A DNA stretch of 64,000 nt, from contig CALEJB010000036.1 in NCBI GenBank assembly GCA_937898675.1, forward strand, positions 17,263 to 81,262, written 5' to 3'. Each line of letters begins with the position of its first letter. The stretch's first letter is position 1. Position numbers and translations under genes: made by a program. This document shows positions 53,234 through 61,778 of the stretch, piece after piece. This DNA comes from an uncultured Prevotellaceae bacterium. GTDB taxonomy: Bacteria; Bacteroidota; Bacteroidia; Bacteroidales; Muribaculaceae. The notes under the pieces were generated by a model. The model was not told the DNA's origin. It did no database searches and worked only from the letters and a program-made list of their open reading frames with translations.

Positions 53234-54346
53234 CTACAGTCCAAGGATGTCGTACACCTTGTTGACCATGCCCAAGCGGTCAATGTCGGGGCGCGTGGAG
53301 AAGAAGAGGAAAATCAGGTCGCGCTCGGGAATCTTGCCGGCATAAATGGTGAAGCCGCCATTGTCACCCAAGTGATAGACGCGGGCGGGATGCCCGGGAA
53401 GTTCCTGGACAAAAAATCCGTAGCCGTAGCCCGTGTGGGGCTGGTAACCGTACTCGGCATCGGCTGGGATGTGGATCCACGGCGTGTAGGCCTGGCGCTT
53501 GCTGGCGGCGGTCCACACCTTGTTGTCACGCAGGGCGCGCTCCCAGTTCACAAAGTCGTTGATGGAGCAATAGAGGGCACCGTCGGCCTTGGTGGCAAAG
53601 AAACTCTCCTCGCCGTAGTCATACTCCTGCCATGCGCCGCCAGCGTCGCGCTGGTAGCCATGCGCCATGCAGGCAATGTTGCGGTCGGGCTCAAAGTAGC
53701 GGCATGTCTTCATGCCTGCCACATCAAAGACGCTGTCCTGCATATAGGTCTCAAACGGGATGCCCGTGGCACGCTCCACAATCTGGTAAATCAGTTGGAA
53801 CGTGGGATTGATGTACTCATACTGCGTGCCGGGCGCGAAATTGAGGTGGTTGAGCGTGCGCATGTAGCCCACCGACGCCACATCGGTGGAATAGAGCACA
53901 AAATCACGGTCAGCGCGGTCGCGCGCATCGGGGATGCCCGAGGTGTGGCTGAGGATGTTGTGCAGGGTGATGTCATTGAAGAAAGGCGCCTGGAATTCGG
54001 GGAAGAAACACGACAGCGGGTCACTGAGCGAGAGGCGGCCGCGCTCGGCCAACTGCATGAGTGCCACGGCCGAGAACTGCTTAGACACCGAGGCGATGCA
54101 GAAGTTGGTGGCAAAGGTGACGGGCACCTTGGTCTGCATGTCGGCGACGCCAAAGCAACGGCTGTACAGCGTGTCGTTGCCCTGCATAATCAGCACTGCC
54201 GCGCCAGGCTCGGCGGGATTGTCATACACTGTGCCAAACACCTCGTCGATGCGGCGTGTCATCTCATCATTGTTCATCGTGTGTGCCTGTGAGGCTGCGG
54301 CAAGCGTCAGCACCGCCGCAATCATTGTCAACATTCGGTTCATCAT
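53234..54346 (-). CDS. Beta-lactamase-family (class C-like) serine hydrolase
   Basis: From the ATG at 54346 the 370-residue protein has a signal peptide (A-A-A-S-Q-A, about residue 21). The S-x-x-K motif is Ser86-V-S-Lys89 and the Y-x-N motif Tyr178-I-Asn180. A C-terminal H-L-G-D-N-G-G-F supplies the third motif. Family members include esterases, D-aminopeptidases and penicillin-binding-like enzymes; true resistance enzymes are a minority. The promoter core ends 5 bases before the first ATG, so the mRNA may be leaderless; a second ATG is at 54343. Longer starts upstream are not supported. Confidence 0.88.
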   Translation of the reverse strand: MMNRMLTMIAAVLTLAAASQAHTMNNDEMTRRIDEVFGTVYDNPAEPGAAVLIMQGNDTLYSRCFGVADMQTKVPVTFATNFCIASVSKQFSAVALMQLAERGRLSLSDPLSCFFPEFQAPFFNDITLHNILSHTSGIPDARDRADRDFVLYSTDVASVGYMRTLNHLNFAPGTQYEYINPTFQLIYQIVERATGIPFETYMQDSVFDVAGMKTCRYFEPDRNIACMAHGYQRDAGGAWQEYDYGEESFFATKADGALYCSINDFVNWERALRDNKVWTAASKRQAYTPWIHIPADAEYGYQPHTGYGYGFFVQELPGHPARVYHLGDNGGFTIYAGKIPERDLIFLFFSTRPDIDRLGMVNKVYDILGL

Positions 54347-54351
54347 GGGGG

Positions 54352-54382
54352 CAAAGGTAGTGAAATTAGGGCGCACGACAAA
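54352..54382 (-). promoter_or_regulatory. Consensus promoter immediately before the serine hydrolase start
   Basis: On the minus strand, TTTG (54379-54382) and TACCTTTG (54352-54359) are 19 bases apart. Only CCCCC separates the core from the ATG at 54346, which predicts a leaderless or nearly leaderless transcript. Confidence 0.65.
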
Positions 54383-54548
54383 ACATGACGCACATTTTTC
54401 CGGGGCCTCGCGCGCCTTTGGCACATAGGCCGCGGCTCAACGGCGAGCCGCAAACGAGAGCAATTGCCTCACAACGGCTTTGCGCAGGCGGCGGCAGATC
54501 AATCTGTGGTGAATTATACCTCTAATCTACAGCATTTAATGGGCTATT

Positions 54549-55559
54549 CTAATAATAAATAATGTGCGTGTCACAACTGAGTGAGCCCAGAATGCCCCAT
54601 CCATCTTTGATATTGCTGTAGAGACCTATCGGTGTCATGTAAACATCATCGGTGGAGATGCGAAAAACCTGATAGGATTTCAAGAAATAGTACAGGTCTT
54701 GGCTGATTGTCTGTAATTCTAAGATTACATGGGGATTATCACCATTGCGTTTGCGGGACTCTACTGTAAAAGTATATTCCTGGCCATCAAAAAGATGGTC
54801 ATCAAAGACATTGCTGAACCCCGCCTGCCAGTCACCGAATGGTTTGGTGAGCATATTGTCAGAGAAGATGATGTCATCGGATGTGAAAACATCTGAAAGA
54901 TTGTATTGTTTATATGTGATTGTTCCCAGTGGTAGTTCTTTTTCAGCAACCCCGCACACTCTCAATCGGTAGAAATTGTGCTCACCTACCGGGTCATTGA
55001 TCTTCAATGTGATTGACATCACTGAATCAACTCCGAAGCGGTCAAGCGGGTTGCCGACGATTATTGACCCATCATCCCCATTGTCTTTATAGACAACTTC
55101 TGTTTTGGCGATTTGGGCCTTTTGAATCTTCTCGATCCGTGTGCTTGCGCTGATGTCATGATAACCTGGGGCACTTGCCTTGATAGTGATGTTGTCGCCC
55201 TCCTTGGGAACATATTCGCAATGATAGGCGTAGGGACTAACCGGATTATATGTCATTGTGTATTTGTCCGAGCCATTGACCGTTACTTCGACTTGGGCGT
55301 TGTCGATGACAATTTCCGTCCTGTAAAGTGTATCCAGTTCACTGTAATAGCTACTGTAATGAGAAAACACTACGGTGGGATTATCGTTGACAGAGAATGA
55401 CCTTGAAAGTCTTATTGAGAACGGCTCTCCTGGAACAGCAATTGCATAGACAGCAATCCCGTTGTCATATTGTTCATTGAAGTCTATCTCCTTCTCGCAA
55501 CTGGACAGTATCGCAAGGAGTAAGATGATCAATATATTGAATCGATTCAGTTTGCTCAT
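54549..55559 (-). CDS. DUF4249-family outer-membrane-associated lipoprotein
   Basis: The 336-residue lipoprotein has Cys21 after L-S-S and a body of beta-rich, Ig-like sequence without enzyme motifs. DUF4249 proteins are Bacteroidetes lipoproteins that are usually encoded beside a TonB-dependent receptor, as here (3 bases after it). They may act as a surface partner, comparable in layout to SusD-type lipoproteins, though this is not shown. It is the last gene of the AT-rich minus-strand cluster from 61 kb. No terminator stands out in the 120 bases after its stop (54425-54548). Confidence 0.85.
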   Translation of the reverse strand: MSKLNRFNILIILLLAILSSCEKEIDFNEQYDNGIAVYAIAVPGEPFSIRLSRSFSVNDNPTVVFSHYSSYYSELDTLYRTEIVIDNAQVEVTVNGSDKYTMTYNPVSPYAYHCEYVPKEGDNITIKASAPGYHDISASTRIEKIQKAQIAKTEVVYKDNGDDGSIIVGNPLDRFGVDSVMSITLKINDPVGEHNFYRLRVCGVAEKELPLGTITYKQYNLSDVFTSDDIIFSDNMLTKPFGDWQAGFSNVFDDHLFDGQEYTFTVESRKRNGDNPHVILELQTISQDLYYFLKSYQVFRISTDDVYMTPIGLYSNIKDGWGILGSLSCDTHIIYY

Positions 55560-55562
55560 GGA

Positions 55563-57995
55563 CTAAAACTTTTGGGTAAGACTGATTGACGGCATGAACG
55601 GGAAAGGACAGATGCCTTTAAGAATAGCTTTTTGGTCCATATAACCGATATACACGTTGCTGATGTTGTAATGATTATAGACATTATAGATGCCAAGACC
55701 TATCACACTCTCGCCAAGGCGGGACTTGATTGAAAGGTTGGCATTGATGTCTAAGTGATGGGTGTCAGGGAGCTTGAAGTCATTGATGTTGCGAAATGTG
55801 TGGAACGGTTGTGCAACGCCAATAATCCCTTCACTGAAAGCGACTTTATAGATGTCGATACCGTAAGGGGAACTAATGGCGGTGATATGGAAAAGGATTT
55901 CCCCATAGGCAACAGCCGGGATGTCGTAATTATACTCCCTCAGGCTTTGGCCGTAGGTAATGGAGTAAGGAACTGTCCCTCTGCGTCCTGACTGGTATGC
56001 CCATGACGCGCTCAAATCAAGGGATATCCTCTTGGAAAAAGTGAAATGATGCGACACATTCACCGAGAAGTTATGCCTGCGGTCGGTGGAGGCGTAGAAT
56101 TCCTTGCCGCCGTTGATCTCATTGTCTGGCTGGTCAAAAGTGCGCAGAGCCTTTGACCAGGTGTAGCTCAGCCAACCCGTGGTGTTACCGACTTTCTTTT
56201 CCACAAGCAGCTCAACGCCGTAGCTTCGTCCTTTTCCTTGCGCCACAATCTCTTGCCAGTCCTGATTAGCGATAAAATAGGTTGCGCCGTTGCGGTACTC
56301 CAGCACATTGTCCATCGTCTTGTAGTAGGCCTCGGCGGCAAAATTAAAGCCCCGCCAGTCATAGTTGATGCCAAGACCATAGAGGTTACTCTTCATCAAC
56401 GGGATGTCTTTGGTAATGGGCACCCAGATATCACTGGGCATAATCAGGCTGTTGGTCACCAGGCGGTGGATGCCTTGTGTCATGTGGGAATAAGAGGCTT
56501 TAACGGATAAGTTGTCGCCTATCAGATACCGCAATGAAATGCGCGGCTCAAGGGCAAGATAGGATTTGTCGGTGACGAAATAGGAGCTCAGTCTCATACC
56601 GTAGTTGAGTTTCAGGTTACGAAAGACCGTGAAATCATCCTCGGCATACAGTGCAAGGTTATTGATGAACATCTCATCGCCGTTTGTGTAGTCGATGTAC
56701 TCCTTGTATTCGTCATATTTAGAATCCTCTTCCGCGATATCACCCTTAAAGTTAAGGCCGCCTTTAAATCGTTTGATAGTGGCATCCTTAAAGACCTTGG
56801 TACTCGGGTCCAGCCATTGTCTGGAGAGCTTCAAGCCGTAGCGTAGCCAATGGGCATTTCCGGCCTTTAGCGATGCGTCAACAGTGAGCGCCAGATCCTT
56901 TATTCCCGAATGGGCGGTTATGCTGGCTATTTCGTCATGGGAATAGAACAGGCGATAAAGATCGGTAATTTTGTTGTCAATTGTACTTTTGACAGCCATG
57001 TCATACATGTACTGGCTGTAATTCAGGTTGACATTCAAGCGGTGGTTGGGAGTGATGAAAGACGTGAAGTAGAGGCTTGAGAGCAGATTATTCCACTGGC
57101 TCTCGTTGCTGCTGGCACGGTAATCATCCTCCTTGTATTGTTTCTCGGTCAAGATATCGACCCTGCCGATGGTGCTTTCACTGCGGCGGCTTTCGGTGGG
57201 TGATTCATTGTCGGTATCTTTGCCGTAATAGAACACCGCCGACAGTCGGTTGCGCTCATTGAACTTATGCACCAGCTTCGCAGTGACGTCATAGTAGCGC
57301 ATGTTGCTATAAGGCTGTAACGCTTCGGGTCTGTCATAGAAGTGCTTCAACACAGGCTTTGCAATCAAGTCGAAATAGGACAGGCGGGCTGCTACATTAA
57401 AGGACGTGTGCCCTTTCCAGATGGGACCTTCGGCCTGGATACGGCTGGATAAGGTTCCCAGACTTAACAGACCATGGTAACGGTCGTAGTCGCCCTCCTT
57501 GATACCCACGTCAATTACGCTTGACAAGCGCGAGCCATAGCGGGCGGGAAAGGCGCCACGATAAAAGTTGATGCTGCTAACCATATCGGGATTGATGGCA
57601 CTGACATACCCCCGAAGATGTTCGGCATTGTAAATCGCCGAGCCATCGAGCGTGATGTAGTTCTGGTCATAGTCGCCGCCACGCACAAAGATGCCTGCGC
57701 TGCCCTCGGTGCCCGACTGGACACCAGGCAGTTTTTGAATGGACTTGAGCACATCCGGCTCGCCCAGGAACACGGGGACAGACAGGATTTGTTCGTTGCT
57801 GAGCGTTACAGCACTCATCTGTGATGATGTCACGCCGAAGTTGTTGCGGCTGCCATAGACCACAACATTCTCAAGATGCACACCATGTGACAAGACACTG
57901 CTGTCATTAGGGACTATTTTTGTCGTATCGACAGGTATTGCCCCTAATGACAGCGAGCAAAGTGCAGTTATCAACAATAGGGCTGCTTTCCTCAT
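55563..57995 (-). CDS. TonB-dependent outer-membrane receptor
   Basis: The 810-residue protein has a signal peptide (L-S-L-G-A, about residue 19) and a plug domain from about 45 (V-V-V-Y-G-S-R, then V-R-G-G-D-Y-D-Q-N-Y-I-T-L-D-G). A 22-strand type barrel follows, ending in S-L-T-Q-K-F. It lacks the carboxypeptidase-like N-terminal extension of SusC proteins. The plug motif is typical of TonB receptors paired with DUF4249 lipoproteins. The ligand is unknown. Its start overlaps the stop of lipoprotein A by 4 bases, and a 35-base stretch in its signal region is repeated at 58753-58787. Confidence 0.92.
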   Translation of the reverse strand: MRKAALLLITALCSLSLGAIPVDTTKIVPNDSSVLSHGVHLENVVVYGSRNNFGVTSSQMSAVTLSNEQILSVPVFLGEPDVLKSIQKLPGVQSGTEGSAGIFVRGGDYDQNYITLDGSAIYNAEHLRGYVSAINPDMVSSINFYRGAFPARYGSRLSSVIDVGIKEGDYDRYHGLLSLGTLSSRIQAEGPIWKGHTSFNVAARLSYFDLIAKPVLKHFYDRPEALQPYSNMRYYDVTAKLVHKFNERNRLSAVFYYGKDTDNESPTESRRSESTIGRVDILTEKQYKEDDYRASSNESQWNNLLSSLYFTSFITPNHRLNVNLNYSQYMYDMAVKSTIDNKITDLYRLFYSHDEIASITAHSGIKDLALTVDASLKAGNAHWLRYGLKLSRQWLDPSTKVFKDATIKRFKGGLNFKGDIAEEDSKYDEYKEYIDYTNGDEMFINNLALYAEDDFTVFRNLKLNYGMRLSSYFVTDKSYLALEPRISLRYLIGDNLSVKASYSHMTQGIHRLVTNSLIMPSDIWVPITKDIPLMKSNLYGLGINYDWRGFNFAAEAYYKTMDNVLEYRNGATYFIANQDWQEIVAQGKGRSYGVELLVEKKVGNTTGWLSYTWSKALRTFDQPDNEINGGKEFYASTDRRHNFSVNVSHHFTFSKRISLDLSASWAYQSGRRGTVPYSITYGQSLREYNYDIPAVAYGEILFHITAISSPYGIDIYKVAFSEGIIGVAQPFHTFRNINDFKLPDTHHLDINANLSIKSRLGESVIGLGIYNVYNHYNISNVYIGYMDQKAILKGICPFPFMPSISLTQKF
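57918..57952. repeat. 35-base perfect direct repeat, copy 1
   Basis: This segment inside the signal-peptide region of the TonB receptor gene is identical to 58753-58787 in the chimeric mini-gene. The identity stops abruptly at both ends, pointing to a recent local duplication or gene conversion. Confidence 0.9.
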
Positions 57996-58549
57996 GAATC
58001 AGTCATTTTTGCCTTCCAAACCATCCTGACATAAAGTGAACTAGTGGAATAGCCGTCTAATTCCATATCTACTTTTCGATCCATAACGATTCTTCCAGAT
58101 CCCTCCGTCATGTCTAAAGATACAACGGTAAGAACTACGGGGGAATACATTGAGCTGGACCAAGATGGTGCATTTTGAATTGCCGTAATCTGCTTGCCCG
58201 AAACGGTGTATAATCTCACCCTTGCGTCCTCAGCAGGAAAATCAAATACAATCGTTCCGTCAGGATGGATGATTCGAGGCATGGCATCAATTTCCGTCTT
58301 GGGGGAAATTTTGCGATTATCATAGTAAAAACTATATTCCCGTTCCCAGTCATACTTGTTCAGTGCGTCAATTAATTCCGCCTGGGTGTAATCCAGATTA
58401 GCATCCACCAGTGTTCCATTTTCAAGAAACACCTTGCCATTACCATCCTGGACACGGGTGACCTCGTTGGGATCAACGGGCTCGTCGTGTCCACAGGAAA
58501 TCAGAATAAACCCTATAAAAATCACAAAAAAAGTCTTAGAGAATCTCAT
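57992..58549 (-). CDS. Lipoprotein A, paralogue of the lipoprotein at 58836-59414
   Basis: The 185-residue protein has a lipobox Cys19 (L-I-S-C). A conserved block follows (V-T-R-V-Q-D-G-N-G-K-V-F-L-E-N-G-T-L-V), then Y-W-like aromatic stretches (Y-S-F-Y-Y-D-N). The same blocks occur in the same order in the product of 58836-59414, so these are tandem paralogues. The rest is beta-rich with no catalytic motif. Its stop overlaps the TonB receptor start by 4 bases, suggesting translational coupling. Function unknown; a surface-exposed partner of the receptor is possible. Confidence 0.8.
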   Translation of the reverse strand: MRFSKTFFVIFIGFILISCGHDEPVDPNEVTRVQDGNGKVFLENGTLVDANLDYTQAELIDALNKYDWEREYSFYYDNRKISPKTEIDAMPRIIHPDGTIVFDFPAEDARVRLYTVSGKQITAIQNAPSWSSSMYSPVVLTVVSLDMTEGSGRIVMDRKVDMELDGYSTSSLYVRMVWKAKMTDS

Positions 58550-58599
58550 AGTAATCCATATTCTATTGAAAGTTTTGATAAATCGTCAATTGCTAAAGA

Positions 58600-58833
58600 T
58601 TATTGTACGATTTGTTCATACGAATAATCTCCTAAATACTCGTTAAACTGATTCTTAAATGAGATAACGATTTCATATATTCCAGTATGAGTAAACATTA
58701 TATTTAAACCATTGAAATAAACCTGATTAACGATCGCGTCACTTGGGGCAACTTTTGTCGTATCGACAGGTATTGCCCCTAATGACAATGTGCATACAGT
58801 CATCAGTAGCAGCTGAATCAGAGTTCTTTTCAT
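58600..58833 (-). CDS. Chimeric 77-residue secreted mini-protein
   Basis: The N-terminal third is a signal peptide nearly the same as that of the TonB receptor (S-L-G-A-I-P-V-D-T-T-K), including a 35-base identical DNA stretch. The C-terminal part (F-T-H-T-G-I-Y-E-I) resembles the end of the 273-residue protein at 59439-60260 (F-T-Q-V-G-L-Y-E-M). It thus joins the start of one neighbour to the end of another and looks like the remnant of a duplicated module. A GTG at 58836 is possible but the ATG at 58833 is preferred. Whether it is made or functional is unknown. Confidence 0.6.
   Translation of the reverse strand: MKRTLIQLLLMTVCTLSLGAIPVDTTKVAPSDAIVNQVYFNGLNIMFTHTGIYEIVISFKNQFNEYLGDYSYEQIVQ
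58753..58787. repeat. 35-base perfect direct repeat, copy 2
   Basis: This copy lies within the signal-peptide region of the chimeric mini-gene and is identical to 57918-57952. Confidence 0.9.
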
Positions 58834-58835
58834 CA

Positions 58836-59414
58836 CTAATCATTTGGTATTGTATGCCAAATCAATCTTGCGTAAGAAGAATTAGCATCATAACCATCAA
58901 TCGGAGCTGCCGATAACTGTCTGTCAAGAATCATCCTGCTGCTCCCGTTATCGCTCTGGTCAAGAGCAATAATGACATAATTTTCGACAGGAATAGCAAA
59001 TCCCGAGTGGATTTCTGTTCGAGGTGTTGAGATCAATTCCTTGCCATTGATGGAAAAATCCCTGATTTTACCTTCCTGCTTTGGAAATTTACTATATTCT
59101 ATGGTACCGTCAACATGTATGTTGGTAGGCCAATATCCACCAAACTCTTTCTTAGGTGACACATGGGAGTTGTCATAGTAAAAGCCATAGTCAAAATACC
59201 ACTCATGCTCAGTCAAGGCTTTGCTTAACTCAGCTGAAGTGTAGTCAATATTGGCATTAACCAGAACACCATTTTCTAAGAATACTTTACCATTGCCATC
59301 TTGAACTCTCGTGATTTCATCAGGTTTCACAGGTTCAGGCTCGTCGCTATCTCCGCATGCTAATAGTAATACGGAGAGCATCGAAACCGCAACAGAAATC
59401 AATAAATACTTCAT
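58836..59414 (-). CDS. Lipoprotein B, paralogue of lipoprotein A
   Basis: The 192-residue lipoprotein (Cys20 in L-L-L-A-C) shares with the protein at 57992-58549 the block I-T-R-V-Q-D-G-N-G-K-V-F-L-E-N-G and the following Y-T-S-A-E-L and F-Y-Y-D-N motifs, in the same order. The two differ more in the second half, so the duplication is not very recent. It begins 24 bases after the NlpC/P60-like gene and its stop touches the chimeric mini-gene. Function unknown. Confidence 0.8.
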   Translation of the reverse strand: MKYLLISVAVSMLSVLLLACGDSDEPEPVKPDEITRVQDGNGKVFLENGVLVNANIDYTSAELSKALTEHEWYFDYGFYYDNSHVSPKKEFGGYWPTNIHVDGTIEYSKFPKQEGKIRDFSINGKELISTPRTEIHSGFAIPVENYVIIALDQSDNGSSRMILDRQLSAAPIDGYDANSSYARLIWHTIPND

Positions 59415-59438
59415 AAAATCAAATTGTTTAGTCCACTA

Positions 59439-60260
59439 TTATAACGTAACTACTGGCTCAAAATTATAAACGCCAACTAGAACATTATAAGGATTATAAC
59501 AATACACATACATTTCATACAAACCTACTTGAGTAAATGTCAAATTGATTGTACTATTGGATTGACTATTGATAATAGCACGTCCCAATTCAACTGCGTC
59601 ATCTCCTTTAGCTGTTTCAATTACCCATACGAAGGTTGATGCATCAATTGGTGCGGTCGCACTGTAATTGGCAGCAATATTCACACCAATGGTTCCATAA
59701 CCGTTGCTACAATTGACCAATCCATAGTCAACGACGACATGGCGATAATAATGTCTGTCTGTCATATGCGAATAGGGACCATAATTTGGAGCATGACGCA
59801 TCAATGGCCCCGCTCCCCATTTTGACTCATACATACCATTGACTGTTGGCGAAACAACTGCAGAATGATCACCATTATAATAATGAATTTTTTTCGCACC
59901 AAGTTCCGTCGTTTGTACATAATAGTCATTTGTCCAATACTTAGAGACATTTGGCTGACTTGGCATATCGTCGTAATATATGGAGTCATTTATCCAACAT
60001 ATTGTTTGTCCTCCATCAGTGAGATTCCAAGCATAGCTATGACAATTATAAAGCTGAGATGTATTATCCAACAAAGTCGCTTCGGGAAACCACCTTGTAT
60101 AGTATGAATTCCAATAAGCTATTTCAGCTGGGCTCATTTCATTAAGCATCAACACCTGTACAGGTTTGCCACCTATCGTGTAAATTGTATCAACTACCTG
60201 AGCAGTACTGATTTGTATTGTTTGTATGAATAATATAGTAATTAAAAATAATTTTTTCAT
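59439..60260 (-). CDS. Secreted protein with NlpC/P60- or CHAP-like Cys/His pattern
   Basis: The 273-residue protein has a signal peptide (I-S-T-A-Q, about residue 20). Cys73 lies in Y-N-C-H-S-Y-A-W, followed by C-W-I-N near 88. His132 (D-H-S-A-V) and S-K-W-G at 146-149 follow, then His156. A nucleophilic Cys before a helix and later His in H-S-A-V resemble papain-like amidases, so a peptidase or amidase is inferred, but I do not recognise the exact family. The C-terminal about 90 residues are an Ig-like beta region ending V-N-I-A-A-N then G-L-Y-E-M-Y. It follows the broken lipoprotein gene by 2 bases. Confidence 0.7.
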   Translation of the reverse strand: MKKLFLITILFIQTIQISTAQVVDTIYTIGGKPVQVLMLNEMSPAEIAYWNSYYTRWFPEATLLDNTSQLYNCHSYAWNLTDGGQTICWINDSIYYDDMPSQPNVSKYWTNDYYVQTTELGAKKIHYYNGDHSAVVSPTVNGMYESKWGAGPLMRHAPNYGPYSHMTDRHYYRHVVVDYGLVNCSNGYGTIGVNIAANYSATAPIDASTFVWVIETAKGDDAVELGRAIINSQSNSTINLTFTQVGLYEMYVYCYNPYNVLVGVYNFEPVVTL

Positions 60261-60262
60261 GA

Positions 60263-61002
60263 CTATTTCGATAAAATAAATGAGACTTTAGTGTAATCTT
60301 TAGGATCCTGTACTTGTCCTGAAACTTTTACGAATCTGCGAAGGATTTCTGAATCTTCGGCATCAATATTCTTCGCTTCAAGCTTGGCTTGAGCAATAAT
60401 GAGTAGAGAATGCCTGATGGAACTTAATGACTTTTCATTTTCATTTAGTCTCAAGTCAAAGACATTCTTAGATATTCTTTCCAATTCATACAAATGCTGA
60501 CCGGCATAAAGATCTTTTAGGTCTTTTGAAGCAATATATAAATCAATAAAACCGAGATGAGAAATATCCGCAAAAGATTTATTTGGGATGGTTCCATCAT
60601 GAGGCACGCAATTGACCTTCTCATAGAAAAGCAAGTGTTTTGATGCAGCGTCTTTTCTGTTTTTTAATTCAATGAATCCATTGAAATTGTGGACAATAAC
60701 GCTTACCCCATCCAATTCATTGCTATATGCGGAGAAAATTCCTCGCAACGGATGGTTCATACACACTTCAATTAATTCATCAGTGGACATTGATTTTAAT
60801 TTGCCCTCTGGAATCTGGCAAGCAGCCAGCATTTCTTCCAATGATTGATACTTTCTCCAGTTTGATGGTTCGTAATCGAATCAAACGAAAACGTCACATT
60901 AGAAGTTCCCAAAATTGCTTGATGATTGTCCTCATTCAGGATTTCGTCTGAACAAGAGCAAACCATCAAAAGTACTACGAATAATAAAAATAGTTGTTTC
61001 AT
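60263..61002 (-). pseudogene. Frameshifted lipoprotein gene
   Basis: The ATG at 61002 encodes a lipoprotein signal (V-C-S-C, Cys15 or Cys17) and a short linker up to about 60880 in one frame. The remainder (Y-E-P-S-N-W-R-K-Y-Q-S-L-E-E-M-L) continues in another frame to the stop at 60263. The join lies between about 60868 and 60882; one missing base would restore a full gene of about 246 codons. The second frame has a stop just before the join, so the break is real in this sequence. The E-E-M-x-A-A-C-Q-I-P type body is of a family I recognise from Bacteroidales lipoproteins but cannot name. Decay or a sequence error are both possible. Confidence 0.75.
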
Positions 61003-61076
61003 ATAGAAAGAATATAACAGTTATAATTTTTTCATTAATAACAGCATTGATTCATCATTCTGTAATCAGATGATTA

Positions 61077-61433
61077 TCATAATTCCAGTATTCCGTAGAA
61101 GGAATGGTTCGCGGACGAGATCCTTATGACATACGTGTTCTGCGGTTGCAGGTTCACATCATACACAGTGGGGATCCCGCTCGTGTTGAGCGGGCCGGAG
61201 TACCAGGTAATGCCGCCGGCATCCTCGACCTCAAGCAGGTAGGGTTCCTCGGATTCAAACTCAACCGTCAACGTGTTGGTGTCCGATGAATACGTCACTT
61301 CCGGCAGGACAATCGCATTCCGATTATGCCCGTGACCCGAGTCACCTACCATAACTACCGACTGGGTGCTATCATCCGCCAAGATAATGGCCGGCACTAA
61401 CAACAAGATAAATGTGAAAATGATCTTTTTCAT
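61077..61433 (-). CDS. DUF3244-like small secreted protein
   Basis: The 118-residue product has a signal peptide (I-I-L-A, about residue 19) and a single beta-sandwich-like domain with E-S-E-E-P-Y-L-L-E-V, W-Y-S-G-P-L-N-T and Y-V-I-R-I-S-S. These match the pattern of DUF3244, a family of short secreted Bacteroidales proteins of unknown function. It stands upstream of the surface cluster on the same strand, 74 bases before the broken lipoprotein gene, with a TAACTTTG promoter core at 61463-61470. It may be the first gene of the cluster. Confidence 0.72.
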   Translation of the reverse strand: MKKIIFTFILLLVPAIILADDSTQSVVMVGDSGHGHNRNAIVLPEVTYSSDTNTLTVEFESEEPYLLEVEDAGGITWYSGPLNTSGIPTVYDVNLQPQNTYVIRISSANHSFYGILEL

Positions 61434-61462
61434 ACTATAAAAATGTTTAAAAATTACGCTTG

Positions 61463-61470
61463 CAAAGTTA
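61463..61470 (-). promoter_or_regulatory. -7 promoter element for the DUF3244 gene and possibly the surface cluster
   Basis: On the minus strand this reads TAACTTTG. The leader to 61433 is about 25 bases. No clear -33 box. The 61434-61778 gap holds only this, the opposite promoter at 61726-61733 and AT-rich sequence. Confidence 0.48.
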
Positions 61471-61725
61471 ATGTGTACATTTGTTAATTTCGGTTTTTTT
61501 GCGCCTAAATTGAGTTAACCGATTTTTTATAACAGGCTCTGAAACAGCATGTTAAAAAACAAAAAGTTAACCACTAGTCAATCCACCCATGAAATGTTAA
61601 ATTTACCCCCATTTTTAATAATAATCAACTATATGCGGCTCAAAGTGTTTCTTTCTGTTAATAAAAACTTGAGGTTCTGGATATGTTTTCATTGTTCGGT
61701 TTAACCTGATTTCATGAATTTTATG

Positions 61726-61733
61726 TAATTTTG
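61726..61733 (+). promoter_or_regulatory. -7 promoter element for the TPR regulator gene
   Basis: TAATTTTG matches the core; the leader to 61779 would be about 42 bases. GTTT lies about 23 bases upstream. Confidence 0.45.
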
Positions 61734-61778
61734 TGCCGGCATAACACATTAATCATTACATCTATAACTGAATATAGT

